From NCBI GenBank assembly GCA_021735245.1, contig JAIPHJ010000008.1, forward strand, positions 1-64,000: a DNA stretch of 64,000 bases, in the 5' to 3' direction. The position numbers were made by a program, and so were the translations under genes. This DNA comes from Candidatus Bipolaricaulota bacterium (GTDB taxonomy: Bacteria; Bipolaricaulota; Bipolaricaulia; M55B111). Shown here piece after piece: positions 15,602-23,941 of this stretch. The notes below the pieces were generated by a model. That model did no database searches, had not been told where the DNA came from, and saw only the letters and a program-made list of their open reading frames with translations. Every line of letters starts with the position of its first letter. The stretch's first letter is position 1.

Positions 15602-16462
15602 TTATCCCTTAACCGAACCCGCCAAAATCCCTCGGACGAAATACCTTTGGAGGCTGAAGAACACGACCATCGGTAATACCATGGAGACAAAGGCGGCAGC
15701 GGTGAGTAGTTCCCAGTCCTGCCCTCGGGAGCCGACCAGGTTTGCTATCTTAAGTGTAAGTGGGGCTACTTCGGGAGAACCGCCGAGATATATCAGGGCT
15801 ACCAGCAAATCGTTCCAGACCCAGAGGAATTGAAAGATGAAGACGGAAGATATTGCTGGGACTGATAAAGGTAATACTATCCTGAAGAATATTTGAAGGG
15901 TTGAGGCCCCGTCTATCTCAGCTGAATCGAAGAGGTCGCTGGGTAAGCCGGCGATGAAATTGTGAAGAAGAAATACGGTCAGCGGCAACCCGTACCCAGT
16001 GTGAGCTAGCCAGATTCCCGGAAAAGTTCCTGCCAGCTTCAAGCTAGAGAAGATTCTATAGATAGGGATAAATGTCATCTGTAGAGGAATGACGAGCAGT
16101 CCCACTACCACCATGAAGATATAGTCACGCCCCGGAAAGTCCATCCAGGCGAAGGCGTATGCGGCAAACCCGGCCAATAGTATCGGGATGAGTGTGGCCG
16201 GTATTGAGATAAACAAGCTATTTATGAACGCCCTTCCCAGGCCTTGCTGGGTCAGAACCGACTTATAATTCTGTAAAGTATATTGAGTAAAGTCAAAAGG
16301 GTGTTCAAATACAGTCCACCAGCCGGAATTTACTACGTCGCCCGGTGCCCTAAACGAAGTCACCAGCAGACCGAGAGTAGGTAACAGCCAAACCAGAGCG
16401 ATAACTAATATTACCAAGTGTGTTGGTCCTCTCGACACAAGATTCTTTATTCTATTAATCAT
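15602..16462 (-). CDS. Alpha-glucoside-type ABC permease (MalG/AglG-like)
   Basis: A 286-residue permease with six helices; the EAA loop is LFDSAEIDGASTLQIFFRI, and the tail RYFVRGILAGSVKG is typical of the MalG group. The start overlaps the stop of the upstream permease by four bases. It completes the channel served by the binding protein at 17395. It is followed within 13 bases by the glycosidase gene. Confidence 0.9.
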   Translation of the reverse strand: MINRIKNLVSRGPTHLVILVIALVWLLPTLGLLVTSFRAPGDVVNSGWWTVFEHPFDFTQYTLQNYKSVLTQQGLGRAFINSLFISIPATLIPILLAGFAAYAFAWMDFPGRDYIFMVVVGLLVIPLQMTFIPIYRIFSSLKLAGTFPGIWLAHTGYGLPLTVFLLHNFIAGLPSDLFDSAEIDGASTLQIFFRIVLPLSVPAISSVFIFQFLWVWNDLLVALIYLGGSPEVAPLTLKIANLVGSRGQDWELLTAAAFVSMVLPMVVFFSLQRYFVRGILAGSVKG

Positions 16463-17328
16463 CGTATTTCCCTCTGCCTCCTGAACCTTCTGATGTTAAT
16501 TATCATTACCGGTATTATTAGAACGAGCAAAATTACGGCCAGCGTGCCGGCTCGACCGAAGTGTTGAAATTTGAACATTTCCTTGTACATTCGGTTTGCG
16601 ATAACCTCAGTATTGTAGTTTCCGTTGGTCATTACGTAAACAAAGTCGAATATCTTGAGTACAAATACGACCATAGTTGTAGCTACCACGGCAATGGTCG
16701 GCCGCATTAGCGGTAGAGTTATATGCCAGAAGATTTGCCACTCGGTTGCCCCATCAACTCGGGCGGATTCCATCAACTGGCGAGGGATGTTCTTATAAGC
16801 GGCAGATAATACCACCATGCAGAACCCCGTCCATATCCAAACACCCACAAAAATAATGAAGAAATTGTTCCATGGTTTTCTAATCAACCAAGCTATGGGT
16901 TCTCCGCCGAAAAACGTAACAACTCTGTTCAACAAACCTATCTGGGGAATTCCCGGAGGTCTCCAGGCGTAAACGAATTTCCATATTACGCTCGCCCCCA
17001 CCATGGATATGGCCATAGGGAGAAATATTACCGATTTAGCAACCGATTCGTAGGCCACGCGATCGAGCAAAACAGCTAGTACCAGGCCAAAAGAAACAGT
17101 GAGAGCTGTAAAGAAGAACACCCACAGAGCGTTGTTTCGGAAGGCAGTCACCATCGTCGGATTAGTGAAAGCAAAGACGTAGTTCTTAACGCCGACGAAT
17201 TCCTGAGAGTTGGAACCGTAAAAGGAGAGTATTACAGTCTTGATGGATGGATAAATCAGAAAGAAGCTCAGAAGGATCACTACCGGAGCTATGTATAGCC
17301 ACGGTTTTACCTTACCAGCTCTAATCAA
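16459..17328 (-). CDS. Alpha-glucoside-type ABC permease (MalF/AglF-like)
   Basis: A 289-residue permease with the EAA loop LMESARVDGATEWQIFWHI and the AglF-like segment VWIWTGFCMVVLSAAYKNIP just before it. Six membrane segments are apparent. It is preceded by a strong hairpin with a T-run (17352-17386) that separates it from the binding-protein gene. No ATPase gene is in the operon. Confidence 0.9.
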   Translation of the reverse strand: MIRAGKVKPWLYIAPVVILLSFFLIYPSIKTVILSFYGSNSQEFVGVKNYVFAFTNPTMVTAFRNNALWVFFFTALTVSFGLVLAVLLDRVAYESVAKSVIFLPMAISMVGASVIWKFVYAWRPPGIPQIGLLNRVVTFFGGEPIAWLIRKPWNNFFIIFVGVWIWTGFCMVVLSAAYKNIPRQLMESARVDGATEWQIFWHITLPLMRPTIAVVATTMVVFVLKIFDFVYVMTNGNYNTEVIANRMYKEMFKFQHFGRAGTLAVILLVLIIPVMIINIRRFRRQREIR

Positions 17329-17351
17329 TATTTGACCCCCTAAATTAAAAG

Positions 17352-17386
17352 TAAAAAGAAGGAGGGTGTCCCCTCCTTCTTTTTTT
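17352..17386 (-). terminator. Hairpin with T-run after the binding-protein gene
   Basis: AGAAGGAGGG (17357-17366) pairs with CCCTCCTTCT (17371-17380) around a four-base loop, with T/A runs on both sides, so on the minus strand it is a canonical Rho-independent terminator shape. Lying between the binding protein and the permeases of one importer, it probably works as a leaky terminator. Confidence 0.8.
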
Positions 17387-17394
17387 ATGAGATC

Positions 17395-18657
17395 TTAGTA
17401 AGCTTCGTCTGCGCTCCTTTCGATAGTTTTCAGTACTCCTGTCAGGTCTTCGCCACTAACGTAGTCCATTACCCCTGTCCATAAAGTTCCCGAACCGACG
17501 GCCGAAGGCATGAGATCGGATCCATCAAAACGGAACGTTTCCGCTTCGGAAAGGATTCCGGCAGCTTTGGCTGTTATGGGGTCCGGGTAAACTTCTGAGC
17601 TAACGTTGGTGTTCACCGCTAACTTACCTAACTCCTTAACCCAGACTTCCTGAGCCTCAGCCGAGGCGAGGAATTCCATTAACTTGTGTGTTTCCTCCGT
17701 GTCGGTAAAGGCACTTACGAGGTCGCCAGCACCCAGGAGGGGGCTCCCGTGCTCCTCGTCAATCGGAGGAAATTTGAAGATGTCATAGTCCTCTCCCGGC
17801 ACTAAGTCAGGGTATTGATCCTTAATAAAGCTCTGAATGAAAGTAGCCTGACGATGCATATAACAGCGGGGAGGGTCCGTGAACAGGCCAGCCGGGGAGT
17901 CTCCGAAGTAAGTTGTCAGCGCTCCGGTGGTGCCCCCGAATACGTAATCAGGGTTCTTTATTATACTGCCAAATTTCTCCCAGGCCCTGTGGACGACCGC
18001 GTCCGTCCATTCTATTTCATGGTTGACCCAAGCGTCGTACATATCTGGTCCGGCGGTTCTAAGCATGATATCCTCGATCCAATCCGTGCCAACCCAACCG
18101 CTTGCAGCGCCGCTCTCCAGACCTATACACCAGGGAGTTCCTCCATTCGCAACTATTTGATCCGAAAGATCGATTAACTCGTCCCAGGTTTCGGGCACTT
18201 TGTAGCCCTGTTTTTCGAATTCCTTGGGATTGTACCAGACCAGGCTTTTGAGATCTGCGGAAAGAAAAACTCCGTAAAGATTATCATTTACGGTTGCCAG
18301 ATCTACGAAGGCTTGCGGGTGATCTTCAACTATTGATTTATCAATGTTAACCAGAGCACCTTTCTTTGCAAACTCCTCCATCTGCCCGGGATTGGGAATA
18401 GCCGCTACGTCGGGAGGATTTCCACCCTCTACCCTGGTTACCAGAACAGTGGCTATATCCCTACCGATGGATTCAACAGTAACGTCAATCCCCGTATCTT
18501 CTTCAAATATTTTTACTGTTTTCTTGAAGGCTTCCAGTTCTTCCCCACTCCAGGTGACGGCAATACTTACCTTGTTATCCTGGGCGAAACCGACGATTGT
18601 CATAGCTCCTGCTAACAGTAATCCGATCAAAACAATACTAAAACTTTTCTTTACCAT
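17395..18657 (-). CDS. Alpha-glucoside-type ABC solute-binding protein (AglE/GgtB-like)
   Basis: A 420-residue exported binding protein. Signal peptide residues 1-25 end near VGFAQD. The mature start VSIAVTWSGEELEAFKKTV and the segment TRVEGGNPPDVAAIPNPGQM are typical of the AglE/GgtB group that binds alpha-glucosides and compatible-solute glucosides. It is the first gene of a minus-strand operon with two permeases and a six-hairpin glycosidase. A promoter about 340 bases upstream and a candidate leader frame overlap its start. Ligand unproven. Confidence 0.88.
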   Translation of the reverse strand: MVKKSFSIVLIGLLLAGAMTIVGFAQDNKVSIAVTWSGEELEAFKKTVKIFEEDTGIDVTVESIGRDIATVLVTRVEGGNPPDVAAIPNPGQMEEFAKKGALVNIDKSIVEDHPQAFVDLATVNDNLYGVFLSADLKSLVWYNPKEFEKQGYKVPETWDELIDLSDQIVANGGTPWCIGLESGAASGWVGTDWIEDIMLRTAGPDMYDAWVNHEIEWTDAVVHRAWEKFGSIIKNPDYVFGGTTGALTTYFGDSPAGLFTDPPRCYMHRQATFIQSFIKDQYPDLVPGEDYDIFKFPPIDEEHGSPLLGAGDLVSAFTDTEETHKLMEFLASAEAQEVWVKELGKLAVNTNVSSEVYPDPITAKAAGILSEAETFRFDGSDLMPSAVGSGTLWTGVMDYVSGEDLTGVLKTIERSADEAY

Positions 18658-18740
18658 CGTTGACCCTCCTTTTGGATTAATTCCGGGTAAAAATTATTGA
18701 TTGGCTGAGCTAAAAATTTTACCTTATAGTGGTTTAACAT
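18651..18740 (-). CDS. Candidate leader peptide overlapping the binding-protein start
   Basis: A frame from ATG 18740 (beginning MLNHYKVKFLAQPINNFYPE, 29 codons) ends at a TAA overlapping the start of the binding-protein gene. Just before the ATG is AAAAAGGAGGTGATG, a perfect 12-base match to the 16S rRNA 3' end, but only two bases from the ATG. The frame stays open upstream through ATG at about 18755. It may be a leader peptide or a ribosome standby site. Confidence 0.3.
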   Translation of the reverse strand: MLNHYKVKFLAQPINNFYPELIQKEGQRW

Positions 18741-18997
18741 CACCTCCTTTTTCATATTACATACCCCCATACTTCCAAACATCGCTTTATTAACCCATTT
18801 GGTATTATCAAGCGTCCATTACAAATCCTGAGCAAAAACACGTACTAATTTGCAGTTGTCATTCTAATTCCCTTTACGGATTTAGACCAGCGGAGTTAAA
18901 GATATCTGCTCACTATTAATAAGAGACTTTTTTAGTGTCAGTTTCATCTATTTTGTAAAATGCCATCGTGTTTCTCGACCCGGAAAACCCTTAAAAA

Positions 18998-19025
18998 ATT
19001 ATATTGAAAATCTGATTTCTGTCAA
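18998..19025 (-). promoter_or_regulatory. Strong candidate promoter for the glucoside importer operon
   Basis: On the minus strand TTGACA (19025-19020) and TATAAT (19003-18998) are both perfect, with a 16-base spacer. Transcription would begin near 18991, leaving a leader of about 335 bases before the binding-protein gene. The gap 18658-19107 holds this leader and the upstream region of the Mrp operon; no further gene is seen. Confidence 0.65.
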
Positions 19026-19107
19026 ATACATATATAGCTGTATAGGGCGGCCTATATCTTAGCGATTCTCGCCTGGGGGGTGAATTTCCCCATGATTCGA
19101 CCCAGGG

Positions 19108-19647
19108 ATGCCATTCTCTTATAATAAAAATATGAAGAAAATACTGCAAAACTTTGAGTTATCTTTTGGTTGTTTTGTCGGCTGGGGGCTGCTGTACCTT
19201 CTCTGGCTGGTTCTCTTTCGGAAGATCGACCCTGTCATTATGGTGAGCGGGGTCTTTGTCGCCGGATTCGTGGTTTTCTTGTACGGCAGGTTCGAACTTG
19301 CTGTCGATATTCCCCTCCGATCACTGGCCCGTCCCTTGCTCTGGATCAAGTTCTTTACGTCCCTGGTTCTGGAGATAGGTAAGTCCACCGTCAGGACGTG
19401 TTACATCATTTTGACCGGGAGGGTAAAGGGTAAGATAGTTGCTTACGATACTAAACTGGGGTCCGGGTCGGGAAGACTATTTTTGATAAACTCCATTACG
19501 CTTACTCCGATAACCATTGGAATACTCTCCGAAAAAAACCTGGTATATATTCACCACCTACATATCGAAGACAGGGACGACTACGAAGCCGTCGTGGATA
19601 AGATCCGTTCTACTTTCGAAGATCCTCTTCTAAAGCTTCTGGGATAA
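19108..19647 (+). CDS. mrpE: Mrp/Mnh cation:proton antiporter subunit E
   Basis: A 179-residue membrane protein of the MnhE family: two to three N-terminal helices (about 16-60), then a cytoplasmic part with the MnhE hallmarks LLWIKFFTSLVLEIGKST, NSITLTPITIGIL and VYIHHLHIED. First gene of a seven-gene operon. The start could be AUG 19108 or 19132; neither has a strong ribosome site, and the shorter form begins directly at the family's usual N-terminus. Confidence 0.88.
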   Translation: MPFSYNKNMKKILQNFELSFGCFVGWGLLYLLWLVLFRKIDPVIMVSGVFVAGFVVFLYGRFELAVDIPLRSLARPLLWIKFFTSLVLEIGKSTVRTCYIILTGRVKGKIVAYDTKLGSGSGRLFLINSITLTPITIGILSEKNLVYIHHLHIEDRDDYEAVVDKIRSTFEDPLLKLLG

Positions 19648-19651
19648 AGCG

Positions 19652-19903
19652 ATGATCAGGATTTCAATCGACGCTGTCGTTGGGTTGAGTCTTGTTCTTA
19701 CTCTCTATCGGCTGTTTTACGGACCCAGCGTCCTCGATCGTCTTCTCGGTTATAGTTCGGTTACCGGGAAAATAGTAATTCTTCTGGCGGTAGAGGGAAT
19801 AATGGGAGGGAGGCCGGTCTTCATCAACCTGGCTCTGATCTACGGAGTGTTGAGCTTTCTTGGAATTGTCATTATAGCGAGGTATATAGAACGAGAGGTA
19901 TGA
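19652..19903 (+). CDS. mrpF: Mrp/Mnh antiporter subunit F
   Basis: An 83-residue protein with three helices and the MnhF signature LYRLFYGPSVLDRLLGY near residues 18-34, followed by NLALIYGVLSFLGIVIIARY. Length is normal. It overlaps mrpG by four bases. It is a small structural subunit of the Mrp membrane complex. Confidence 0.9.
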   Translation: MIRISIDAVVGLSLVLTLYRLFYGPSVLDRLLGYSSVTGKIVILLAVEGIMGGRPVFINLALIYGVLSFLGIVIIARYIEREV

Positions 19904-20205
19904 ACGTATTTTCTCTGATACTGATCTATTTTGGTCTATTTTTGATGCTGGTGGGGTCCTTTGGTATCGCTCGGATGCCGGATATCTACTCGAGACTGCA
20001 GTCCAGCGGGGTATCGGATACGGTGGGTGTAATTGTTATGCTAGCGGGATTTCTCCTGCTGAACGGGTTCAGGTTTTCCGATTCTTTCCTTGGGTTGCTG
20101 ATGTTGTTCTTCTTCGTTACCGGTCCAATTATCGGTCACTCCATTGCCAAATCGGCTTTTCTTTCGAAGGTCGAGCCCTCTCATTCCAGCGAAGAGGATG
20201 AGTGA
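19900..20205 (+). CDS. mrpG: Mrp/Mnh antiporter subunit G
   Basis: A 101-residue protein with three helices and the MnhG core GSFGIARMPDIYSRLQSSG and TGPIIGHSIAKSAF. Length is normal. It is coupled by overlap to mrpF and followed after three bases by the unusual DUF4040 fusion. Confidence 0.92.
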   Translation: MNVFSLILIYFGLFLMLVGSFGIARMPDIYSRLQSSGVSDTVGVIVMLAGFLLLNGFRFSDSFLGLLMLFFFVTGPIIGHSIAKSAFLSKVEPSHSSEEDE

Positions 20206-20208
20206 TCT

Positions 20209-21051
20209 ATGCTAATACTTTTCAGCCTCCTTCTGCTCGGGCTTTCCGTAGCCGTTTTACTCCAGAACAGGCTATTAAATGCGGTGATCCTGCTTGGCGT
20301 GTTTAGCCTCGTCAGTTCGGTTATCTATTTTTGGGTAGGGGCTCCGGACGTTGCCGTCACCGAGGGGGCGATTGGAGTAGCTTTCGTAACGTTTATTTAC
20401 GTGCTGGCTTTAAGTGACCAGGGCAAGCTGCACGTGATTGCCGAAGAGGTCCCGCCTTTCCTGTTCCAGGAAAAAGGAGAACTGCAGGGGGCGGAGCTGG
20501 AGATACTGGAAGGGTTTGCCGAAAAAATAAACCTCGAGCTGGAGGTAGAGTTCGTGGGGCACCAGGAATTGACTTCGTTGATCGGGGGCAGGAGGGCGGA
20601 CGTGATAGCTGGAGCCTATTTCCCCGGGTTCCTGGCCCAGGAGGAAATAAGCCACTCGAAGGGTTACAACCAGGGCCAGCTGGCGAAAATTCACCGGACC
20701 CCTCCGGGCGAGGGCGATATCGGAATCCTTGCGGAGACCGATCTTTCCGAATTTACCGAAATAAGCGAAGAAGATTTATCTCGATTTAGCTCTGTGGACG
20801 AGATGGTCACGGCTTATAACGAGGGCCGGATTAGGGGATTCATTTCCGATTCCGGCCGGATGTCGGCCTCGTTGTACAGGGTAAATACTACCCTGCGGGA
20901 TAAGAGTGAGATCGTTACGCTCGGTGAATTGGACTACAGTTTTGCCGTTTCTTCCGGGGAAGAAGAGCTTCTCGATCGGCTGAATGACTATTTGGCCGAC
21001 CTGACTCGCTCGGGCAAAATCGGTGAACTGTTGTCGGATCACTTTCGGTGA
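20209..21051 (+). CDS. DUF4040 (MnhA C-terminal/MbhD-like) fused to a solute-binding domain
   Basis: 280 residues. Residues 1-70 form three helices with the DUF4040 motif YFWVGAPDVAVTEGAIGVAF, normally found in the MnhA C-terminal part or in stand-alone MbhD. Directly after the third helix (LALSDQ) residues 74-280 form a family 3 type periplasmic solute-binding domain: LHVIAEEVPPFLFQEKGEL, GAELEILEGFAEKINLELE, RRADVIAGAY, SVDEMVTAYNEGRIRGFISD and SFAVSSGEEELLDRLNDYL. The domain would face outside, tethered to the proton-path module. It sits between mrpG and mrpB with overlapping stop and start. I infer a ligand-controlled or ligand-sensing antiporter. Confidence 0.85.
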   Translation: MLILFSLLLLGLSVAVLLQNRLLNAVILLGVFSLVSSVIYFWVGAPDVAVTEGAIGVAFVTFIYVLALSDQGKLHVIAEEVPPFLFQEKGELQGAELEILEGFAEKINLELEVEFVGHQELTSLIGGRRADVIAGAYFPGFLAQEEISHSKGYNQGQLAKIHRTPPGEGDIGILAETDLSEFTEISEEDLSRFSSVDEMVTAYNEGRIRGFISDSGRMSASLYRVNTTLRDKSEIVTLGELDYSFAVSSGEEELLDRLNDYLADLTRSGKIGELLSDHFR

Positions 21052-21752
21052 TAACAATGGGTAAGTATTCCGTGTCGTTGAAAACGTTGTACGTGATTTT
21101 TCTTGTGATAATGTTTGGCGCCTTTACGATCGGAGCCCTGCTTATAGTAGATGATACGGGAGTTTCCCGGTTGGGTGCGATATACCTTGAGCGGAGTCAG
21201 AAGTTTCCAAATATTTCTAACGTCGTATTTGGGGTCTACGGGATGTACAGATTTTACGACACGCTGTTTGAATTATTGATATTCTCTACTGCCGTGCTGG
21301 GAATCACTGTATTTTCCGACCTGGAGCCCTCGCCGGGTTCGGCGTCGCGGAGACCGGTCGAGTCTCACGTTGTCTCAGCTTCTGCTTCGTTTCTCTACCC
21401 AATTATCGCCGTCTTTGGAATTTATCTCGCCTTTAGTGCCCATCTGGGTCCCGGAGGCGGGTTTGCCGGCGGGGTGATCAGCGGAACCGGGATACTTTTA
21501 CTTGCTCTGGCGAAGGGCGCCGAGGAAACCGCTCGCAATTTCCGGGAAGATTCCATGAAGCAGCTCGAATACGTCGTACTTTTTCTGGCACTATTGGTAG
21601 CAATCCTTGGTGCCTTATATCCGACGGAAGTTTATCGGGATGCACTTGGAACCGGCGTGATCACCCTCGTAAATATATCGATAGCGATGAAGGTCTTCAT
21701 CGGAACCTGGGCCATATTACACTTCTTTGTCAAACATAGAGGGGAAGTATGA
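21048..21752 (+). CDS. mrpB: Mrp/Mnh antiporter subunit B, with MbhE-like N-terminus
   Basis: 234 residues. The C-terminal 130 residues are an MnhB domain with AHLGPGGGFAGGVISGTGIL. The first 95 residues hold two helices and RFYDTLFELLIFSTAVLGI, which resembles MbhE of membrane-bound hydrogenase and Mrp-type modules. GUG 21048 overlaps the previous stop; AUG 21057 is an alternative. The B/E arrangement is more like archaeal or thermotogal Mrp modules than the Bacillus order. Confidence 0.88.
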   Translation: MITMGKYSVSLKTLYVIFLVIMFGAFTIGALLIVDDTGVSRLGAIYLERSQKFPNISNVVFGVYGMYRFYDTLFELLIFSTAVLGITVFSDLEPSPGSASRRPVESHVVSASASFLYPIIAVFGIYLAFSAHLGPGGGFAGGVISGTGILLLALAKGAEETARNFREDSMKQLEYVVLFLALLVAILGALYPTEVYRDALGTGVITLVNISIAMKVFIGTWAILHFFVKHRGEV

Positions 21753-22117
21753 GTACCGGCGTACTGGCGTCTGCGATCTCGATAATTATCGTCTGTATTG
21801 GCGTACTTGGCCTGATACTTAAGCGAAATCTATTGTTGAAGCTTCTGAGTCTAAATATCGTAAATACGGCGACGATACTTTTCTTCGTACTGGTTGTTTA
21901 CAGCCCCGGAGATAGAGCACCGATAGATCCGTCACCCGGGGTTCAATACGCCGACCCTCTACCTCAGGCTCTCGTCCTCACCTCCATAGTCATTAATTTC
22001 GGCGTCCTTGCTCTTTCACTTCTGTTTACGATGGTCCTGGTGAAGCGCTATCACACGCTTGATCTAATAAAAATAGAGGATTTCGTCAGGCGAGAATTCG
22101 AGGAGGAAAAGTCGTGA
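21749..22117 (+). CDS. mrpC: Mrp/Mnh antiporter subunit C
   Basis: A 122-residue, three-helix subunit homologous to NuoK, with the MnhC segment DPLPQALVLTSIVINFG and the end helix LSLLFTMVLVKRYHTLD. It overlaps both neighbours by four bases, so it is tightly co-translated with B and D. Confidence 0.92.
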   Translation: MSTGVLASAISIIIVCIGVLGLILKRNLLLKLLSLNIVNTATILFFVLVVYSPGDRAPIDPSPGVQYADPLPQALVLTSIVINFGVLALSLLFTMVLVKRYHTLDLIKIEDFVRREFEEEKS

Positions 22118-23640
22118 CCGCTCTACTGGTAGGGGTTGGCTCCTACGTCTCCGCGGGTATTTTAAGCCTTCTCTTTTCTCGTTACAGATTCTGGTTTAGT
22201 TTGTTAGGCTGGGCTGGAGCGCTGACCGGAGCTTCTTTTGGCGTCTCTTCCTTCCTCGGTTCGGGGCCGCTCGTGGGTACGCTGGGCAGGTGGGGAATTC
22301 TGGGGATCGAGATAGTAATAGATCAAACTACCCTCCTGTTTTCCGGCCTCGTCGTTATCCTGAATATTTTCACTCTGGTTTATCTCCGGGGGTCGAAGAA
22401 AGGGGTATTCTATTGCCTTTATAACTTCCTTCTGGCCACGACGTTTTCTATTGCTTTTTCTCACGATCTATTTAACCTCTACGTAACTATAGAGTTTATG
22501 TCCCTGGTGTCCATCCTGTTGATCGGATACGAGCGAAAAGCTTATCAAATTTATGCCGGCGCCAAATACCTGATAATTTCCTCGCTGGCAATGAGCCTTT
22601 ACCTGATCGGACTGGGACTCGTTTACAGGGCTGGAGGAAGTCTGGGGATTAGCGAGCTGGCTCGGACCGTGGAAGGTGGGACTGATTTATCCATTTCCCT
22701 GGGTCTCTGTCTGATGTTGACCGGACTGGCCGTTAAAGGAGGAGTCTTTCTTTTCAGCATGTGGCTGCCCGACGCCCACTCCTACAGCGATACGGTTGTC
22801 TCCGCACTCCTTTCCGGAATGGCGATTAAGTCCGGCCTGATTGGAATCATCAGGGTCTCAGAAATGCTTGACTGGAGCCAGTTGTTGCTGGTGCTTGGGG
22901 CTCTGACCGGTATAGCAGGGGCAATATTTGCACTCGTAAGTCGCAAACCGAAAAAAATACTGGCCCATTCGACGATATCTCAGGTGGGTTATATCCTTAT
23001 CGGAATTGGTACCGGAACTCCAGCAGGGGTTCTGGCCGCCTCGCTTCACTTATTTTTCCATGGACTGTTCAAGGCTTTGCTCTTTTTATCCGTAGGAGCA
23101 GCGGGGGTTGGAGCGGACGATATCGATCGAGCCAGGAACCTTTCGGTTCCCCTGACAAGCAAGGTAGGGTTGGTTGTCGGTTCGGTCTCGATAATGGCAA
23201 TCCCCCCTTTCAACAAATACTTTAGCAAGACCATGCTCGTCGAGCAGGTAAACCAGGAGTGGGCCTGGTTTGCGATGCTGGCCATCGGACTCGGAACGGC
23301 CCTGTATACCTTGAGACTTGACTGGGCTTTAATTTTTGAGGCTCGGACTGATTGGGCTGGTAAAAATGACTTTGTAGTAGTAGTTTTTGCCCTGGCTGTT
23401 GTTTTATCCAGCCTTCTGGCCTGGGTTATTTTAGGCAGCCCGGAGATGGTACAATTGCTGAGCTTGCACCACCTGGCTACATACCTTGTCATACCTGTTG
23501 TCGGCGGATTTGCGCTGCTACTTTTCAAGAAGAAGTTGAGCGAGATCTCCCCCCCTGACTTTCCCTTTAGCCTGGAGAACTCCCTCGTTTCCTTGTTTAC
23601 GGGCTTTCTGCTTATAGAGCTGGTATTGTTTGTACTTTAA
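22114..23640 (+). CDS. mrpD: Mrp/Mnh antiporter subunit D (proton-channel subunit)
   Basis: A 508-residue, about 14-helix antiporter-like subunit of the NuoL/M/N family. Key residues are visible: the glutamate in YVTIEFMSLVSILLIGYE, the lysine in LAVKGGVFLFSMWLPDAHS and SGMAIKSGLIGIIR, and the broken-helix HSTISQVGYILIG. It is the only large channel subunit here; no MnhA-type N-terminal part is encoded, so either D alone forms the path or MnhA is elsewhere. Last gene of the operon, followed by three hairpins. Confidence 0.92.
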   Translation: MTALLVGVGSYVSAGILSLLFSRYRFWFSLLGWAGALTGASFGVSSFLGSGPLVGTLGRWGILGIEIVIDQTTLLFSGLVVILNIFTLVYLRGSKKGVFYCLYNFLLATTFSIAFSHDLFNLYVTIEFMSLVSILLIGYERKAYQIYAGAKYLIISSLAMSLYLIGLGLVYRAGGSLGISELARTVEGGTDLSISLGLCLMLTGLAVKGGVFLFSMWLPDAHSYSDTVVSALLSGMAIKSGLIGIIRVSEMLDWSQLLLVLGALTGIAGAIFALVSRKPKKILAHSTISQVGYILIGIGTGTPAGVLAASLHLFFHGLFKALLFLSVGAAGVGADDIDRARNLSVPLTSKVGLVVGSVSIMAIPPFNKYFSKTMLVEQVNQEWAWFAMLAIGLGTALYTLRLDWALIFEARTDWAGKNDFVVVVFALAVVLSSLLAWVILGSPEMVQLLSLHHLATYLVIPVVGGFALLLFKKKLSEISPPDFPFSLENSLVSLFTGFLLIELVLFVL

Positions 23641-23659
23641 CCCGTCTTTCTCCCAACTC

Positions 23660-23784
23660 CTGGAGGGTGGAAACTCCAGCTGCTCAAGTCCATAGATTGA
23701 TCAGGCCGGGTCCCCGTACCCGGCCGATAATTCCGATAAAGACACTCCGCGCGGGCAATGGGAACCCGCGCTGCTTTTCTTTTT
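23660..23784 (+). terminator. Three successive hairpins ending the Mrp operon
   Basis: CTGGAG/CTCCAG (about 23661-23680), GGCCGGGT/ACCCGGCC (about 23704-23725) and GCGCGGG/CCCGCGC (23749-23771). The last is followed by TGCTTTTCTTTTT and is a convincing Rho-independent terminator. The others may act against read-through from the facing gene at 23942. The gap 23641-23941 shows no gene. Confidence 0.75.
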
Positions 23785-23941
23785 AGAAGTCCCTTATCCC
23801 GTAGGTGATCAACTGGGCCATTTTCATATCTGTAGCAGCCGGAGCTCACACGGCCCGGCGTTTCGTTGAGGCGACCTCTCGGTCCGGCAGTGGGAGAAGG
23901 GCCTGCTCCAGAAGTTTAAAATTGAATCGAGGATTGATCCC

